Assembly: GCF_014287795.1 (NCBI RefSeq)
Contig: NZ_JACOON010000007.1
Span: 240,736 to 304,735 of the forward strand
Direction of reading: 5' to 3'
DNA length: 64,000 nt
Origin: Christensenella tenuis
GTDB lineage: Bacteria; Bacillota; Clostridia; Christensenellales; Christensenellaceae
Below the pieces are notes generated by a model. The model did not search any database. It was not told where the DNA came from and saw only the letters and a program-made list of their open reading frames with translations. The position numbers and the translations under genes are program-made. Shown here piece after piece: positions 51,861 to 60,205 of this stretch. Each line of letters starts with the position of its first letter. Positions within the stretch are counted from its first letter, which is position 1.

Positions 51861-52354
51861 GGCGTGACCACCAATCTTTCATCCGTCTCCTCACCCACAA
51901 GAATCACACCCTGCTCCTTATACTTGCGCATAATAAACACCGTAACCGTTTTCGTGACTCCGTCGATGACCGAGAGTTTTTCAAATACAAACTTGGAAAT
52001 ATCCTTCATGCTGCGGCTCTTAATGCGTACGCATAAATCGTACGTACCCGCCATCAGGTAAACCGCGCGCACCTCCTCAAAACGATAAATGCGTTTTGCC
52101 ATATCGTCATAGCCGTAATCCCGCTGCGGCGTAATCTCCACTTCAATCAGCGCTTCCGCATCCCCGTCCGCATCCACTACGTCGCGGTTTACGAGTGCAC
52201 TATATTTGATAATTGCTTTTTCGTCCTCAAGCTCTTTTACTGTTTTTTCTATCGTGGCGGCATCCACATTCAGCATAAGCGCCATTTCATCCGCCGTCGT
52301 TTTGGCATTGTCTTCCAATATATCGAGAATTTCAAGCTTTAAACTCTTTTCCAT
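51857..52354 (-). CDS. Lrp/AsnC-family transcriptional regulator
   Basis: A 165-residue amino-acid-responsive regulator. The N-terminal helix-turn-helix is KLEILDILEDNAKTTADEMALMLNVDAATIEKTVKELEDEKAII, and the C-terminal RAM effector domain (about 65-140) contains AVYLMAGTYDLCVRIKSRSMKDISKFV. The ATG at 52354 follows GGGAGG with five bases; a longer frame to 52417 is unlikely. It is coupled to the aminotransferase gene by an overlapping stop and start, suggesting it controls that gene in response to an amino acid. Confidence 0.93.
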   Translation of the reverse strand: MEKSLKLEILDILEDNAKTTADEMALMLNVDAATIEKTVKELEDEKAIIKYSALVNRDVVDADGDAEALIEVEITPQRDYGYDDMAKRIYRFEEVRAVYLMAGTYDLCVRIKSRSMKDISKFVFEKLSVIDGVTKTVTVFIMRKYKEQGVILVGEETDERLVVTP

Positions 52355-52480
52355 AACAGCCTCCCTGTCAGCGTCTGCCCGCGCATATGCGCGTATTCTT
52401 CCGCAATTAAATGTCATTATAGCATGCTTTTACAGTTTTCTTCAACCTTAGTACGAAGAAATATCGCCGGTCAACATAGA

Positions 52481-52506
52481 AAAGCAGGCGAGAGAGCGCC
52501 TGCTTT
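52481..52506 (-). terminator. Terminator of the second double-glycine-leader gene
   Basis: AAAGCAGGCG/CGCCTGCTTT with a 6-base loop, about 37 bases after the small gene's stop on the minus strand, followed by TTCT. Confidence 0.75.
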
Positions 52507-52542
52507 CCTGTCCGTTTTTACATTTTTTCAAGGCGGTGCCCG

Positions 52543-52761
52543 TTACTGCTTGTCGTCCATATCACGCGTTTTCATCCCGGCCCGTTCAATGAACTCCGCA
52601 GTTGAGCGCGTAAGCGCCTCCTGCGCGCCGCGCGCTGCCTTGAGGGGGCCGCCGATGAGTTCCGACATAGGAATCCCCGCAAACTGATCCGCTATTCCTC
52701 CGCCTGTCACTTTGTCCAGTTCTTTATTCGTCAAATCTTTTTGATCCATATCGTCTTTCAC
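52543..52761 (-). CDS. Small protein with double-glycine-type leader
   Basis: A 72-residue protein whose N-terminus (QKDLTNKELDKVTGG, ending near residue 21) again matches the bacteriocin-type double-glycine leader. The rest (GIADQFAGIPMSELIGGPLKA...) has a small-residue-rich amphipathic stretch and a charged tail with no Cys. A GTG at 52761 with GGAGG 10 bases upstream is the likely start; an ATG four codons later is possible. Its own terminator lies downstream. No transporter or immunity gene is adjacent. Could be a bacteriocin-like or signalling peptide precursor; the resemblance might also be fortuitous. Confidence 0.7.
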   Translation of the reverse strand: MKDDMDQKDLTNKELDKVTGGGIADQFAGIPMSELIGGPLKAARGAQEALTRSTAEFIERAGMKTRDMDDKQ

Positions 52762-52845
52762 AGAACCGCCGCCTCCCATCTTTTCTATTTATAGTATAAA
52801 TACGAAAAGATTCGCAAAGCATCTCATGTCTTCAAATACAGGCCG

Positions 52846-53781
52846 TCAAATATACTGCCGCATCCAGCCAAGTAAATAAGTGAAAACCTCATCCCTGTTC
52901 GTTTCGTTCAAAAGTTCGTGCCGCGCCCCTTCGTAAAGCTTCATCTCCACAGGAAGGCCCGCCTCTTTCATCCAACCGTATACCTCTTTTACTCCCTCGC
53001 CATAGTTTCCTACCGGGTCCATACTGCCGGATACAAGCAGGCAGGGCTTATCCCCCGGCATGCGCCTGGCCCACTGCATCCCCGAAACATCATCCACCAG
53101 GTTGGCAAAGTCATAGGCCGCACGGTCAGTAAACAGGAAAGTGCACTGCGGGTCCGCATTATACTTTTCCACGCGTTCCCTGTCGCGTGTGATCCAATCA
53201 TTTTTGGAACGCACATCTTCATACCGGTCGTTATATTTGGAAAACGCAAGATGGGAAAGAAGTGTGGCGGGCTTCTTTGCCCGTCCGAAAAACATTCCTA
53301 CATTTGCAAGAAAACGGATGAGGCCGGTTAGCTTGTTTGCGCCCGACGTCCCCATGAACACCGCACATATGGGCTCATCGCCGTATTTTGTCATATAGCT
53401 GCGCGCCACCATACTTCCCATACTGTGCCCCATCAGCACAAAAGGAAGGCCGGGATAACGCCCGCGAACCATCCCGGTCAGGGAATGGACGTCCTCTATC
53501 ACCAGCTTTTCACCGTTTTTGTCGGCAAAGTAGCCGTAAAAACTGTTTTTGTTGCGCTGTTTGGTAAACCCATGGCCAAGGTGGTCGTTTCCGCACACCA
53601 CACCGCCGTTCTCTGTGATATATTCCGCGAATTCCGCATAGCGGTCAATATATTCGCACATTCCATGACAGATTTGCAAGATAAATTCCGGCTGCACGCC
53701 ATCCGGCCGCCACAGGCGCGCAAACACATTGCTCTTTCCGTCCGCCGATAAAAAAGTCAATTCTTCCTTTATACATGCCAT
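52846..53781 (-). CDS. Lysophospholipase / monoacylglycerol lipase-like alpha/beta hydrolase
   Basis: A 311-residue serine hydrolase. The nucleophile elbow is VLMGHSMGSMVARSYM (Ser in GHSMG), the oxyanion segment is ICHGMCEYIDRYAEFAEYI, GNDHLGHGFT is typical of the YtpA/PldB group, LLVSGSMDPVGNYGEGV supplies the Asp, and YEGARHELLNE the His. It probably cleaves a fatty acid from a lysophospholipid or monoglyceride. No signal peptide. GAGG lies eight bases before the ATG at 53781. It is separate from the glp operon upstream, with a hairpin between. Confidence 0.9.
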   Translation of the reverse strand: MACIKEELTFLSADGKSNVFARLWRPDGVQPEFILQICHGMCEYIDRYAEFAEYITENGGVVCGNDHLGHGFTKQRNKNSFYGYFADKNGEKLVIEDVHSLTGMVRGRYPGLPFVLMGHSMGSMVARSYMTKYGDEPICAVFMGTSGANKLTGLIRFLANVGMFFGRAKKPATLLSHLAFSKYNDRYEDVRSKNDWITRDRERVEKYNADPQCTFLFTDRAAYDFANLVDDVSGMQWARRMPGDKPCLLVSGSMDPVGNYGEGVKEVYGWMKEAGLPVEMKLYEGARHELLNETNRDEVFTYLLGWMRQYI

Positions 53782-53828
53782 TTCCTTCACCTCATGCTCC
53801 CTGCCCATCCGCGCCGGAAAAAGACCCT

Positions 53829-53861
53829 AAGATGTGCCTGTCCTGAGAAGCGGCACATCTT
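53829..53861 (-). terminator. Probable terminator of the glp operon
   Basis: AAGATGTGCC/GGCACATCTT with a 13-base loop, about 45 bases after the DUF1667 stop on the minus strand. A TCTTTTT tract follows a few bases later, so strength is moderate. Confidence 0.6.
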
Positions 53862-53904
53862 TCCCGGCCGGCGGGCCCGCCTGTCTATCCTGCGTGCAAA
53901 CCGC

Positions 53905-54246
53905 TTAGTCCACGGATTTTGTGGCAATGAAGTCCACGCCCGTATCGAGTATATTCCTTAAAACCACATCCCCGCACCCGACGGGCGCATCCACCGTTAC
54001 ATCATTTAAAAGCGCGACGGCGCGCATCATCATCTTTTTGGGGACGGGCGCGCTCGTCTTAACGGGCAGCCGCGGAAGCTCCGCGCCACGGATGCGCACT
54101 GTGGATGTAATCATGCGCGTAGGGTTCTCCATTTCGGATTCCACATAGCGGATTCCCCTTTCGCACCCCGCGCCCGTAAGGTTTCCATTTCCATCCGCAA
54201 AAATACGGCAGCCCTTCGGGCACACAATGCAGGTAAACTCTCTCAT
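53905..54246 (-). CDS. DUF1667 protein, glycerol-operon accessory
   Basis: A 113-residue DUF1667 protein with Cys motifs CIVCPKGC (residues 6-13) and GAGCERG near 27-33, compatible with a metal or Fe-S site. It is encoded with GlpA-like and FAD oxidoreductase genes in many clostridia, and a role in the electron path from glycerol-3-phosphate is inferred. The ATG overlaps the oxidoreductase stop (ATGA) and GGGAGGAG lies before it, so it is the last gene of the operon. Confidence 0.9.
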   Translation of the reverse strand: MREFTCIVCPKGCRIFADGNGNLTGAGCERGIRYVESEMENPTRMITSTVRIRGAELPRLPVKTSAPVPKKMMMRAVALLNDVTVDAPVGCGDVVLRNILDTGVDFIATKSVD

Positions 54247-55502
54247 GCCTGTTCTCCTCCCTTCAGCGAAACCTCGATTTCATTTCCGGTCAGCAGCTTT
54301 TTAGGAATCCGTATTTTTTCCATTTCCCCGGGCACTGCATAATCGCGCTTAAATCGTGCAATTTCCCCGCCGTTCGATTTGACCACAATACTGATATCCT
54401 TATAAATATCGTTCACCCGGAAAAACACTTCCAGGAATTGTCCTACGTTATCCATGCGCGCACGCTGCGGAAGGATATAATTGAGCCCCCGGCTTGCATA
54501 TAACTCAAAATACGGCATTTCTGTTTCGCCATGCGCAGCATATTCCGCTGCCGCTTTGCCCGCCCGTATACTTTCCATCGTTACAAAGTCCACAAGGTCG
54601 TGCACCTGCGCTACATTTCCGCACGCGAAGATGCCCGGTACGCTCGTCTCCATATTTTCATAAACGATTGGCCCTTTGGTACGCATATCCATCTCCACTC
54701 CTGCATTTTTGGAAAGCTCGTTTTCCGGAATCAGGCCCACCGAAAGCAGTACCGTATCGCACTCAATTTCCTTTTCCGTTCCCGGAATCGGTTTCCTGTC
54801 CTTATCCACCCGTGAGATTACCACGCTTTCCACGCGGCGGCGCCCACGGATTTCGGTAATTGTACTGGAAAGGTACAGTGGGATATCGAAATCGTCGAGG
54901 CACTGCACGATGTTGCGCCGGAGTCCCGCCGAATAGGGCATCAACTCTACGCACGCCACCACCTGCGCGCCCTCAAGCACCATACGCCGGGCCATAATGA
55001 GCCCAATATCGCCCGATCCGAGGATCAGGACCTTCTTGCCTACCATACAGCCTTCCATATTAACGTACCTTTGTGCCGTTCCCGCGGTAAAAATTCCCGC
55101 CGGACGCGTCCCCGGAATTCCGAGCGAGCCGCGCGGGCGCTCCCGGCAGCCCATAGCCAAAACGACCGCGCCCGCGTCGATTTCCAGTACACCCTCCTGT
55201 GGATTGACCGCTACGATATGCTTCTCCCGTGAAATGCTGAGCACCATCGTATTGAGCTTCAGTTCAATATCCGTCCCGCGAAGTTCGCTTATGAAGCGCT
55301 CCGCATATTCCGGTCCGGTGAGTTCTTCTTTAAAATAGTGCAGGCCAAAGCCGTTATGGATGCACTGGTTAAGGATTCCGCCCGCTTCAAAATCCCGCTC
55401 CAAAACCACGATCCGTTCCGCGCCGTTTTTCCTTGCCTCAAGCGCCGCCGCCAGCCCTGCCGGGCCCGCGCCGATCACTGCCACGTCATAATTTCTTTCC
55501 AT
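54243..55502 (-). CDS. NAD(P)/FAD-dependent oxidoreductase of the glp operon
   Basis: A 419-residue two-dinucleotide-binding flavoprotein. VAVIGAGPAGLAAALEARKNG is the FAD Rossmann motif, VLILGSGDIGLIMARRM the NAD(P) motif, and GIFACGNVAQVHDLVDFVT the second FAD-binding region. LERDFEAGGILNQCIHNGFG has a Cys near the flavin. The start at 55502 fits MERNYDVAVIG; the longer frame to 55562 lacks a ribosome site. It lies between the GlpA-like and DUF1667 genes and probably accepts electrons from glycerol-3-phosphate oxidation. The final acceptor is unknown. Confidence 0.92.
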   Translation of the reverse strand: MERNYDVAVIGAGPAGLAAALEARKNGAERIVVLERDFEAGGILNQCIHNGFGLHYFKEELTGPEYAERFISELRGTDIELKLNTMVLSISREKHIVAVNPQEGVLEIDAGAVVLAMGCRERPRGSLGIPGTRPAGIFTAGTAQRYVNMEGCMVGKKVLILGSGDIGLIMARRMVLEGAQVVACVELMPYSAGLRRNIVQCLDDFDIPLYLSSTITEIRGRRRVESVVISRVDKDRKPIPGTEKEIECDTVLLSVGLIPENELSKNAGVEMDMRTKGPIVYENMETSVPGIFACGNVAQVHDLVDFVTMESIRAGKAAAEYAAHGETEMPYFELYASRGLNYILPQRARMDNVGQFLEVFFRVNDIYKDISIVVKSNGGEIARFKRDYAVPGEMEKIRIPKKLLTGNEIEVSLKGGEQA

Positions 55503-55594
55503 TGTTCTCTCTTTCCGTATCCCCTGGGAAACGCCGTGCTGCCCATACGGTTTGTCCGGCATCTCCCTATTTCCCCATTTTGTCTTTGCTTTCC

Positions 55595-57022
55595 CTAATC
55601 CTCTTTTGTCTCCCCGGTCACAATGTAGCTTCCTGCAGTATCCTGCATGATTTCTTTCATAGGAACGCCGAGCGTCCGGGCCATGATATCATGGATACGG
55701 GGTTCACAGAACCCGCCCTGGCACCTTCCCATACCCGCTGCGCACCGCCGCTTGATGCCGTCTATGCTGCGCGGGGCGACCGGGCGTTTCAGGATATCTA
55801 TAATTTCTCCCTCTGTGATGGTCTGGCAGCGGCACACTACCCGTCCATAAGCCGGATTTTCCTTAATCAGCGCATCCTGGGCCTCCAGAGACATTTCATT
55901 CATGCGCAGCACCCGGCGTTCCCCGCGGAATTCCACTTTCCTGCGCAGGGTAAGCCCACAGTTTTCCAGAATCCGCACAAGGTCTTCCGCAATTGCGGGA
56001 GCAGAGGAAAGCCCGGGGGACTTGATGCCCGCCGCATTGATAAAATTCCTGACGTTCGATTCTTCGACTATAAAATCATTTCCCGCTACGGCGCGCAGGC
56101 CCGCAAAATTACGGATATTTTGCGAAAAATCAATGGTGGGGACAGACTTTACCGCCATTTCCCGGATATAGCTAAGCTCGTCTGCATGCGTCGAGGTATC
56201 GTCGCGTGCCGCCGCGGTTTTGCTGTCCGGTCCGGCATATAAATTTCCATGTATTGTAGGCGCGACCACTACGCCTTTTCCAAGCTTTGTCGGGCACTGG
56301 AATACCACGGTGGAAACAATTCCGCCCATCGTCTTATCAAACAGAAAATATTCTCCCCGCACGGGGGTGATGGCCATACCTGTCCCGCCGGCCATTTCAT
56401 AAACTTTATCTGCAAAAAGTCCTGCCGCGTTGACAATATATTTCGCGCGGTATTTTTCCCCGCCTGCGGTTATTTCAAACATTCCGTCCTGCTTGCTGAT
56501 GCGCTTTACGCCGCTCGAAAGATAACAATCCACCCCGTTCATAACCGCCGTCTCGATCAGCGCGGCGGCAAATTCCCACGGGCTGATGACCGCCCCCGTG
56601 GGCGCCCACAACGCGCACCGTACCCGGTCCGAAATATTCGGCTCGCGCCGCAAAACCTCTTCTCCAGAAATAATTTCCACCGGTACCCCGTTTGCCACAC
56701 CGTTTTCATAAAGCTTATGTACCTCGCGCACTTCCTCTTCCGAGAAGGCAAGCACGAGAGATCCGGTTTCCCGAAAGGGAATATCCAGCTTTCTGGCAAG
56801 CCTGTGGGCAAGTTCATTGCCGCGCGCATTATATTTTGCCATCAGGGTGCCCGGCTCGGGATCATAGCCCGCGTGGATGATGGCGCTGTTCGCTTTCGTA
56901 CTTCCGCACGCTATATCGTTTTCCTTTTCCAGGAGCGCCGTCTTGAACTCGTACTTTGAAAATTCATACGCGGCGGCGCAGCCAGTGATTCCGCCGCCAA
57001 TAATGATCACGTCATATTGCAT
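55595..57022 (-). CDS. GlpA-like glycerol-3-phosphate dehydrogenase with [2Fe-2S] domain
   Basis: FAD-dependent DAO-family dehydrogenase of 475 residues. The FAD motif VIIGGGITGCAAAYEFSKYE opens the protein. SAIIHAGYDPEPGTLMAKYNARGNEL and VRGEYFLFDKT are typical of the GlpA/LhgO group. The C-terminal 75 residues are a BFD-like [2Fe-2S] domain with VVCRCQTIT and CAAGMGRCQGGFC. It would oxidise glycerol-3-phosphate to dihydroxyacetone phosphate, working with the next flavoprotein. It lies 200 bases after glpK, and 92 bases before the oxidoreductase. Confidence 0.92.
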   Translation of the reverse strand: MQYDVIIIGGGITGCAAAYEFSKYEFKTALLEKENDIACGSTKANSAIIHAGYDPEPGTLMAKYNARGNELAHRLARKLDIPFRETGSLVLAFSEEEVREVHKLYENGVANGVPVEIISGEEVLRREPNISDRVRCALWAPTGAVISPWEFAAALIETAVMNGVDCYLSSGVKRISKQDGMFEITAGGEKYRAKYIVNAAGLFADKVYEMAGGTGMAITPVRGEYFLFDKTMGGIVSTVVFQCPTKLGKGVVVAPTIHGNLYAGPDSKTAAARDDTSTHADELSYIREMAVKSVPTIDFSQNIRNFAGLRAVAGNDFIVEESNVRNFINAAGIKSPGLSSAPAIAEDLVRILENCGLTLRRKVEFRGERRVLRMNEMSLEAQDALIKENPAYGRVVCRCQTITEGEIIDILKRPVAPRSIDGIKRRCAAGMGRCQGGFCEPRIHDIMARTLGVPMKEIMQDTAGSYIVTGETKED

Positions 57023-57222
57023 AAAATTCCTCTTTCATAGGAGATTCGGGATGCCCGTCCTGAAAGCCCGCCGGAGAATTCCCACAGCGGCTGCGTGCTT
57101 CGCCATCTCAAGGCGCCATCCATTTCACAATTTCATTTATAAAGTTTCTCTTGCTCTCCAGCCGGAAAAAAGACCGTTAGGCCCCTATAAATTGGCTTTC
57201 GCCTCCATCTGGTTAAACCGGA

Positions 57223-58710
57223 TCACGTATCCTGCCAGCCTTTCGCCCGGGAAACCGCCTTATGCCAGTGTCTTATCAGCCGTTCCCGCTTTTCCGCCGG
57301 CATTGCGGGAGCAAACCGTTTATCGAGCGTCCATTTCCCGGAAATTTCCTCCGTACTCTTCCATACGCCCGTCGCCAGCCCGGCAAGATATGCCGCGCCA
57401 AGCGCCGTCGTCTCGCGTACCCGCGGGCGCATCACCGGGGTTTCAGTAATATCGGCCTGGAACTGCATGAGGAAATTATTCGCCGAAGCGCCGCCGTCCA
57501 CCTTCAGCCTGCCAAGCTTTATTTTCGTATCCGCCTGCATGGCGTCCAGTACATCCTTCGTCTGGTAGGCGATGGATTCGAGTGCCGCACGGATGATATG
57601 TTCTGCCGTCGCCCCGCGTGTGAGACCGATAATCGTACCCCGCGCATACATATCCCAGTAGGGTGCGCCGAGACCTGTAAACGCGGGCACAAGGTATACC
57701 CCGCCGTTGTCCGGCACCTTCTGCGCAAAATATTCGCTGTCGGCGCTTGCCTGGATGAGCCGCATTTCATCGCGCAGCCACTGGATCACCGCGCCGCCCA
57801 TGAACACGCTTCCTTCAATTGCATAATGCAACGTCCCCTTGGGTGTGGCCGCAATGGTCGTCAGCAGGCCGTTTTTGCTGCGGCATAGCTTTTCCCCCGT
57901 ATTCATCAGCATGAAGCAGCCTGTCCCATAGGTATTTTTCGCCTGCCCCGCGCCAAAGCATGCCTGCCCGAACAGCGCGGACTGCTGGTCTCCCGCGATT
58001 CCCGCCACAGGGATCTTTTTTCCATAAACCTCCGCATACCCGTAAAGCTCGCTCGAGCTCTTTACTTCGGGCAGCATGGCGCGCGGAATGCCGAGCGCTT
58101 TTAAAATAGTTTCATCCCACTTAAGGCTGCGGATGTTAAACATCATGGTACGCGATGCATTCGTATAATCCGTTACGTGCACCTTCCCCCTTGTGAGGTT
58201 CCACAGCAGCCATGTATCCACCGTGCCAAACAGGAGTTCTCCTTTTTCCGCCCGCTTGCGCGCGCCCTCCACATGGTCGAGTATCCACTTCACTTTGGTT
58301 GCGGAAAAATACGCGTCAATGAGCAGTCCGGTTGTCTCCCGGATGTAATCCGCCATACCGTCCTGTTTCAGTTGCTCGCAAATAGCGGCCGTCCGCCTGC
58401 ACTGCCACACAATAGCGTTGTAAACCGGTTTCCCGGTTTCTTTTTCCCATACGATTGTCGTTTCGCGCTGGTTGGTAATGCCGATTCCCGCCACTTCGTC
58501 CAAAAAAATTCCCGCCTCGTCCACCGCTTCCTCAAGCACGCCGACCTGTGACGACACGATCTCCATCGGATCATGTTCCACCCATCCGTCCTGCGGAAAA
58601 TGCTGCGTAAATTCGCGCTGCCTTACGCATATAATGTTGCAATCCTGATCAAAAATGATGCACCGGGAACTGGTCGTTCCCTGGTCAAGGGCAATGACAT
58701 AACGTTTCAT
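57223..58710 (-). CDS. glpK: Glycerol kinase
   Basis: FGGY-family kinase making sn-glycerol-3-phosphate; 495 residues. MKRYVIALDQGTTSSRCIIF, IGITNQRETTIVWEK, GILFGTVDTWLLWNLT-like (ELLFGTVDTWLLWNLTRGKVHVTDYTNASRTMMFN) and GVYLVPAFTGLGAPYWDMYARG identify GlpK rather than xylulokinase. GDQQSALFGQACFGAGQAKNTYGTGCFML is the phosphate-binding region. A His near residue 230 for PTS regulation is not evident. The ATG at 58710 fits GGAGG nine bases upstream; a GTG at 58719 lies right on that site. It is the first gene of the glpK, GlpA-like, FAD oxidoreductase, DUF1667 operon. Confidence 0.96.
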   Translation of the reverse strand: MKRYVIALDQGTTSSRCIIFDQDCNIICVRQREFTQHFPQDGWVEHDPMEIVSSQVGVLEEAVDEAGIFLDEVAGIGITNQRETTIVWEKETGKPVYNAIVWQCRRTAAICEQLKQDGMADYIRETTGLLIDAYFSATKVKWILDHVEGARKRAEKGELLFGTVDTWLLWNLTRGKVHVTDYTNASRTMMFNIRSLKWDETILKALGIPRAMLPEVKSSSELYGYAEVYGKKIPVAGIAGDQQSALFGQACFGAGQAKNTYGTGCFMLMNTGEKLCRSKNGLLTTIAATPKGTLHYAIEGSVFMGGAVIQWLRDEMRLIQASADSEYFAQKVPDNGGVYLVPAFTGLGAPYWDMYARGTIIGLTRGATAEHIIRAALESIAYQTKDVLDAMQADTKIKLGRLKVDGGASANNFLMQFQADITETPVMRPRVRETTALGAAYLAGLATGVWKSTEEISGKWTLDKRFAPAMPAEKRERLIRHWHKAVSRAKGWQDT

Positions 58711-59040
58711 TTCACGCACCCTCCAATATTACCAGACGGTCGATACACCTTTATTGCGGGGAATCGGCCGGCATTTTCCAAGCTGCTGTTTGCGGGCAAG
58801 GGCGGCATGTACGCCCGCAGGCCTGCCCATAGGCGGAACAGCGGCCGCATGTCCTGCGCGCAGCAGATAATCCCAAATGCGAAAGAGTGCCCTGCCGCGC
58901 AGCGGCAAGACTTTTTGGGCAAGCTTATTACTTCTATTTTATCCGATTTCAGAAGGTATGACAATGCATAGTTCTGTTCCGTTTCACATTTGCAGGAAGG
59001 GACGAAAGAATCCGTTCATCTTCCATCACCCAGGGAAATA
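58711..59040. other. Control region of the glp operon
   Basis: A 330-base G+C-rich stretch between glpK and the isochorismatase terminator. It contains several local inverted repeats, such as GCCGCGCAGCGGC near 58890-58905. No gene, promoter consensus or GlpP-type element was recognised with confidence. Confidence 0.4.
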
Positions 59041-59074
59041 AAAAAGGCCGCCGTCCCATCCGGGAAAGCGGCCG
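59041..59074 (-). terminator. Terminator of the isochorismatase-family gene
   Basis: GGCCGC/GCGGCC arms enclosing an inner CCC...GGG pairing, 8 bases after the stop on the minus strand and followed by TTTTTTATTT. Confidence 0.8.
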
Positions 59075-59081
59075 CTGCCGT

Positions 59082-59624
59082 TCACAGCGTTTCTATCAGT
59101 TCATCTACCGTCGTAAGCTGTGCTCCATAAATATCTTTTAAATATTGGATGCCGTATTCATAATCCTCTTTGGTGAAGGAATCTGTCGCATCCGTAGGTA
59201 CAATAATTCGGTATCCCCAGTAATACGCATCCGCCGTCGTGTGGCGGACGCACATATGCGCATGCAAGCCGGTCATAACAACCGTGTCCACCCCGAGTTC
59301 AGTGAGGAGAAGATGCAGGTCTGTCTGGAAAAATCCACTGTACCGGCGCTTTGGCACTACAAAATCCCCTTCCTGCGGCGTAAGTTCCGGAATTACCTCT
59401 GCGCCTTCCGTGCCGATAATCGCATGGTCGCCCCATAATTCAAGTTCCCGGTCGATTCCCTTGATATGCGCGTCGTTTGCATAAATCACATACACGCCCT
59501 TTTCGCGGGCCGCCCGGACAAGCTTTTCAAGATGCGGTACAATCGCTTTTGCCCGGTCGCACGTGAGTGCGCCCGTCACAAAGTCGTTCAGCATGTCCAC
59601 CAAAATAACCGCTTTCTTTCCCAT
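59082..59624 (-). CDS. Isochorismatase-family cysteine hydrolase (nicotinamidase-like)
   Basis: A 180-residue hydrolase of the isochorismatase/nicotinamidase fold. The catalytic triad is visible as Asp in ILVDMLNDFV, Lys in VPKRRYSGFFQTDL and Cys in LHAHMCVRHTTADAYYWGY. Metal-site residues fit YANDAHIKGIDRELELWGDH. Nicotinamide is a plausible substrate, but members also act on ureido and other amides. The ATG at 59624 follows GGAGG with about eight bases. It is monocistronic with its own terminator. Confidence 0.92.
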   Translation of the reverse strand: MGKKAVILVDMLNDFVTGALTCDRAKAIVPHLEKLVRAAREKGVYVIYANDAHIKGIDRELELWGDHAIIGTEGAEVIPELTPQEGDFVVPKRRYSGFFQTDLHLLLTELGVDTVVMTGLHAHMCVRHTTADAYYWGYRIIVPTDATDSFTKEDYEYGIQYLKDIYGAQLTTVDELIETL

Positions 59625-59725
59625 AACAAGACCTCCGTTTTTCATAAATAGCATTTTCTTCTATCTTACTCCCGCTTCCCGCGAAACGCAAATAAAAGAA
59701 CAGGGAGCATAAAATGGCCACTGGA

Positions 59726-59911
59726 TCACTCATACATTTCCACGGTTTCAAGCACCGTCTTGATATTCTCCGCCTTCACATGACCGGTCAGGATTCCGGC
59801 ATCCGGAATATGGCTGCCGCCCAGCACACGGATGCCGGTCAGCCATTCGCAATTTTCCGCCTTTTCCCGCTCCTTGAACACCAGCCCGGATGTTGCAAAC
59901 CGTGCATTCAC
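59726..59911 (-). CDS. Possible small protein or gene remnant, unknown
   Basis: An open frame of 61 codons preceded by AGAAGAG three bases before the ATG. The translation contains TGIRVLGGSHIPDAGILTGH and ends AENIKTVLETVEMYE, which reads like the C-terminus of an enzyme rather than random sequence. I do not recognise the family. It may be the tail of a lost gene. Low confidence. Confidence 0.3.
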   Translation of the reverse strand: MNARFATSGLVFKEREKAENCEWLTGIRVLGGSHIPDAGILTGHVKAENIKTVLETVEMYE

Positions 59912-60137
59912 TCTTCTCTTATTTACTCAATTCAGCGGCTGATGCTCAAAGAAAACACACGAAATTTCACACAGTTCCAAAAATTTAGTTTTTCCTGTCT
60001 GTACATCAGGCTGGGACGGATTTATTCACGCAAGTGTGAAAATGAGGAAAAGATATACCAAAGCATCTCCGTTTAGGTGCTGGGTGAAGGGTCTACCGTT
60101 TCTCTGCGGTTCGCTATTCCCATTGTGGCAAGGCAAG
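59912..60137. other. Intergenic stretch
   Basis: About 225 bases between the small frame and the sortase terminator. No gene, RNA or repeat was recognised. Confidence 0.45.
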
Positions 60138-60140
60138 AAA

Positions 60141-60170
60141 AAAGCACGGCGCCTGAGGGCGCCGTGCTTT
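60141..60170. terminator. Terminator of the sortase cassette
   Basis: A perfect 13-base stem, AAAGCACGGCGCC/GGCGCCGTGCTTT, with a TGAG loop. It is 36 bases after the sortase stop, with T runs on both strands. Confidence 0.9.
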
Positions 60171-60205
60171 TTGGTGAAAGAGCCATTGAACCCGCTGTTT
60201 GAATG

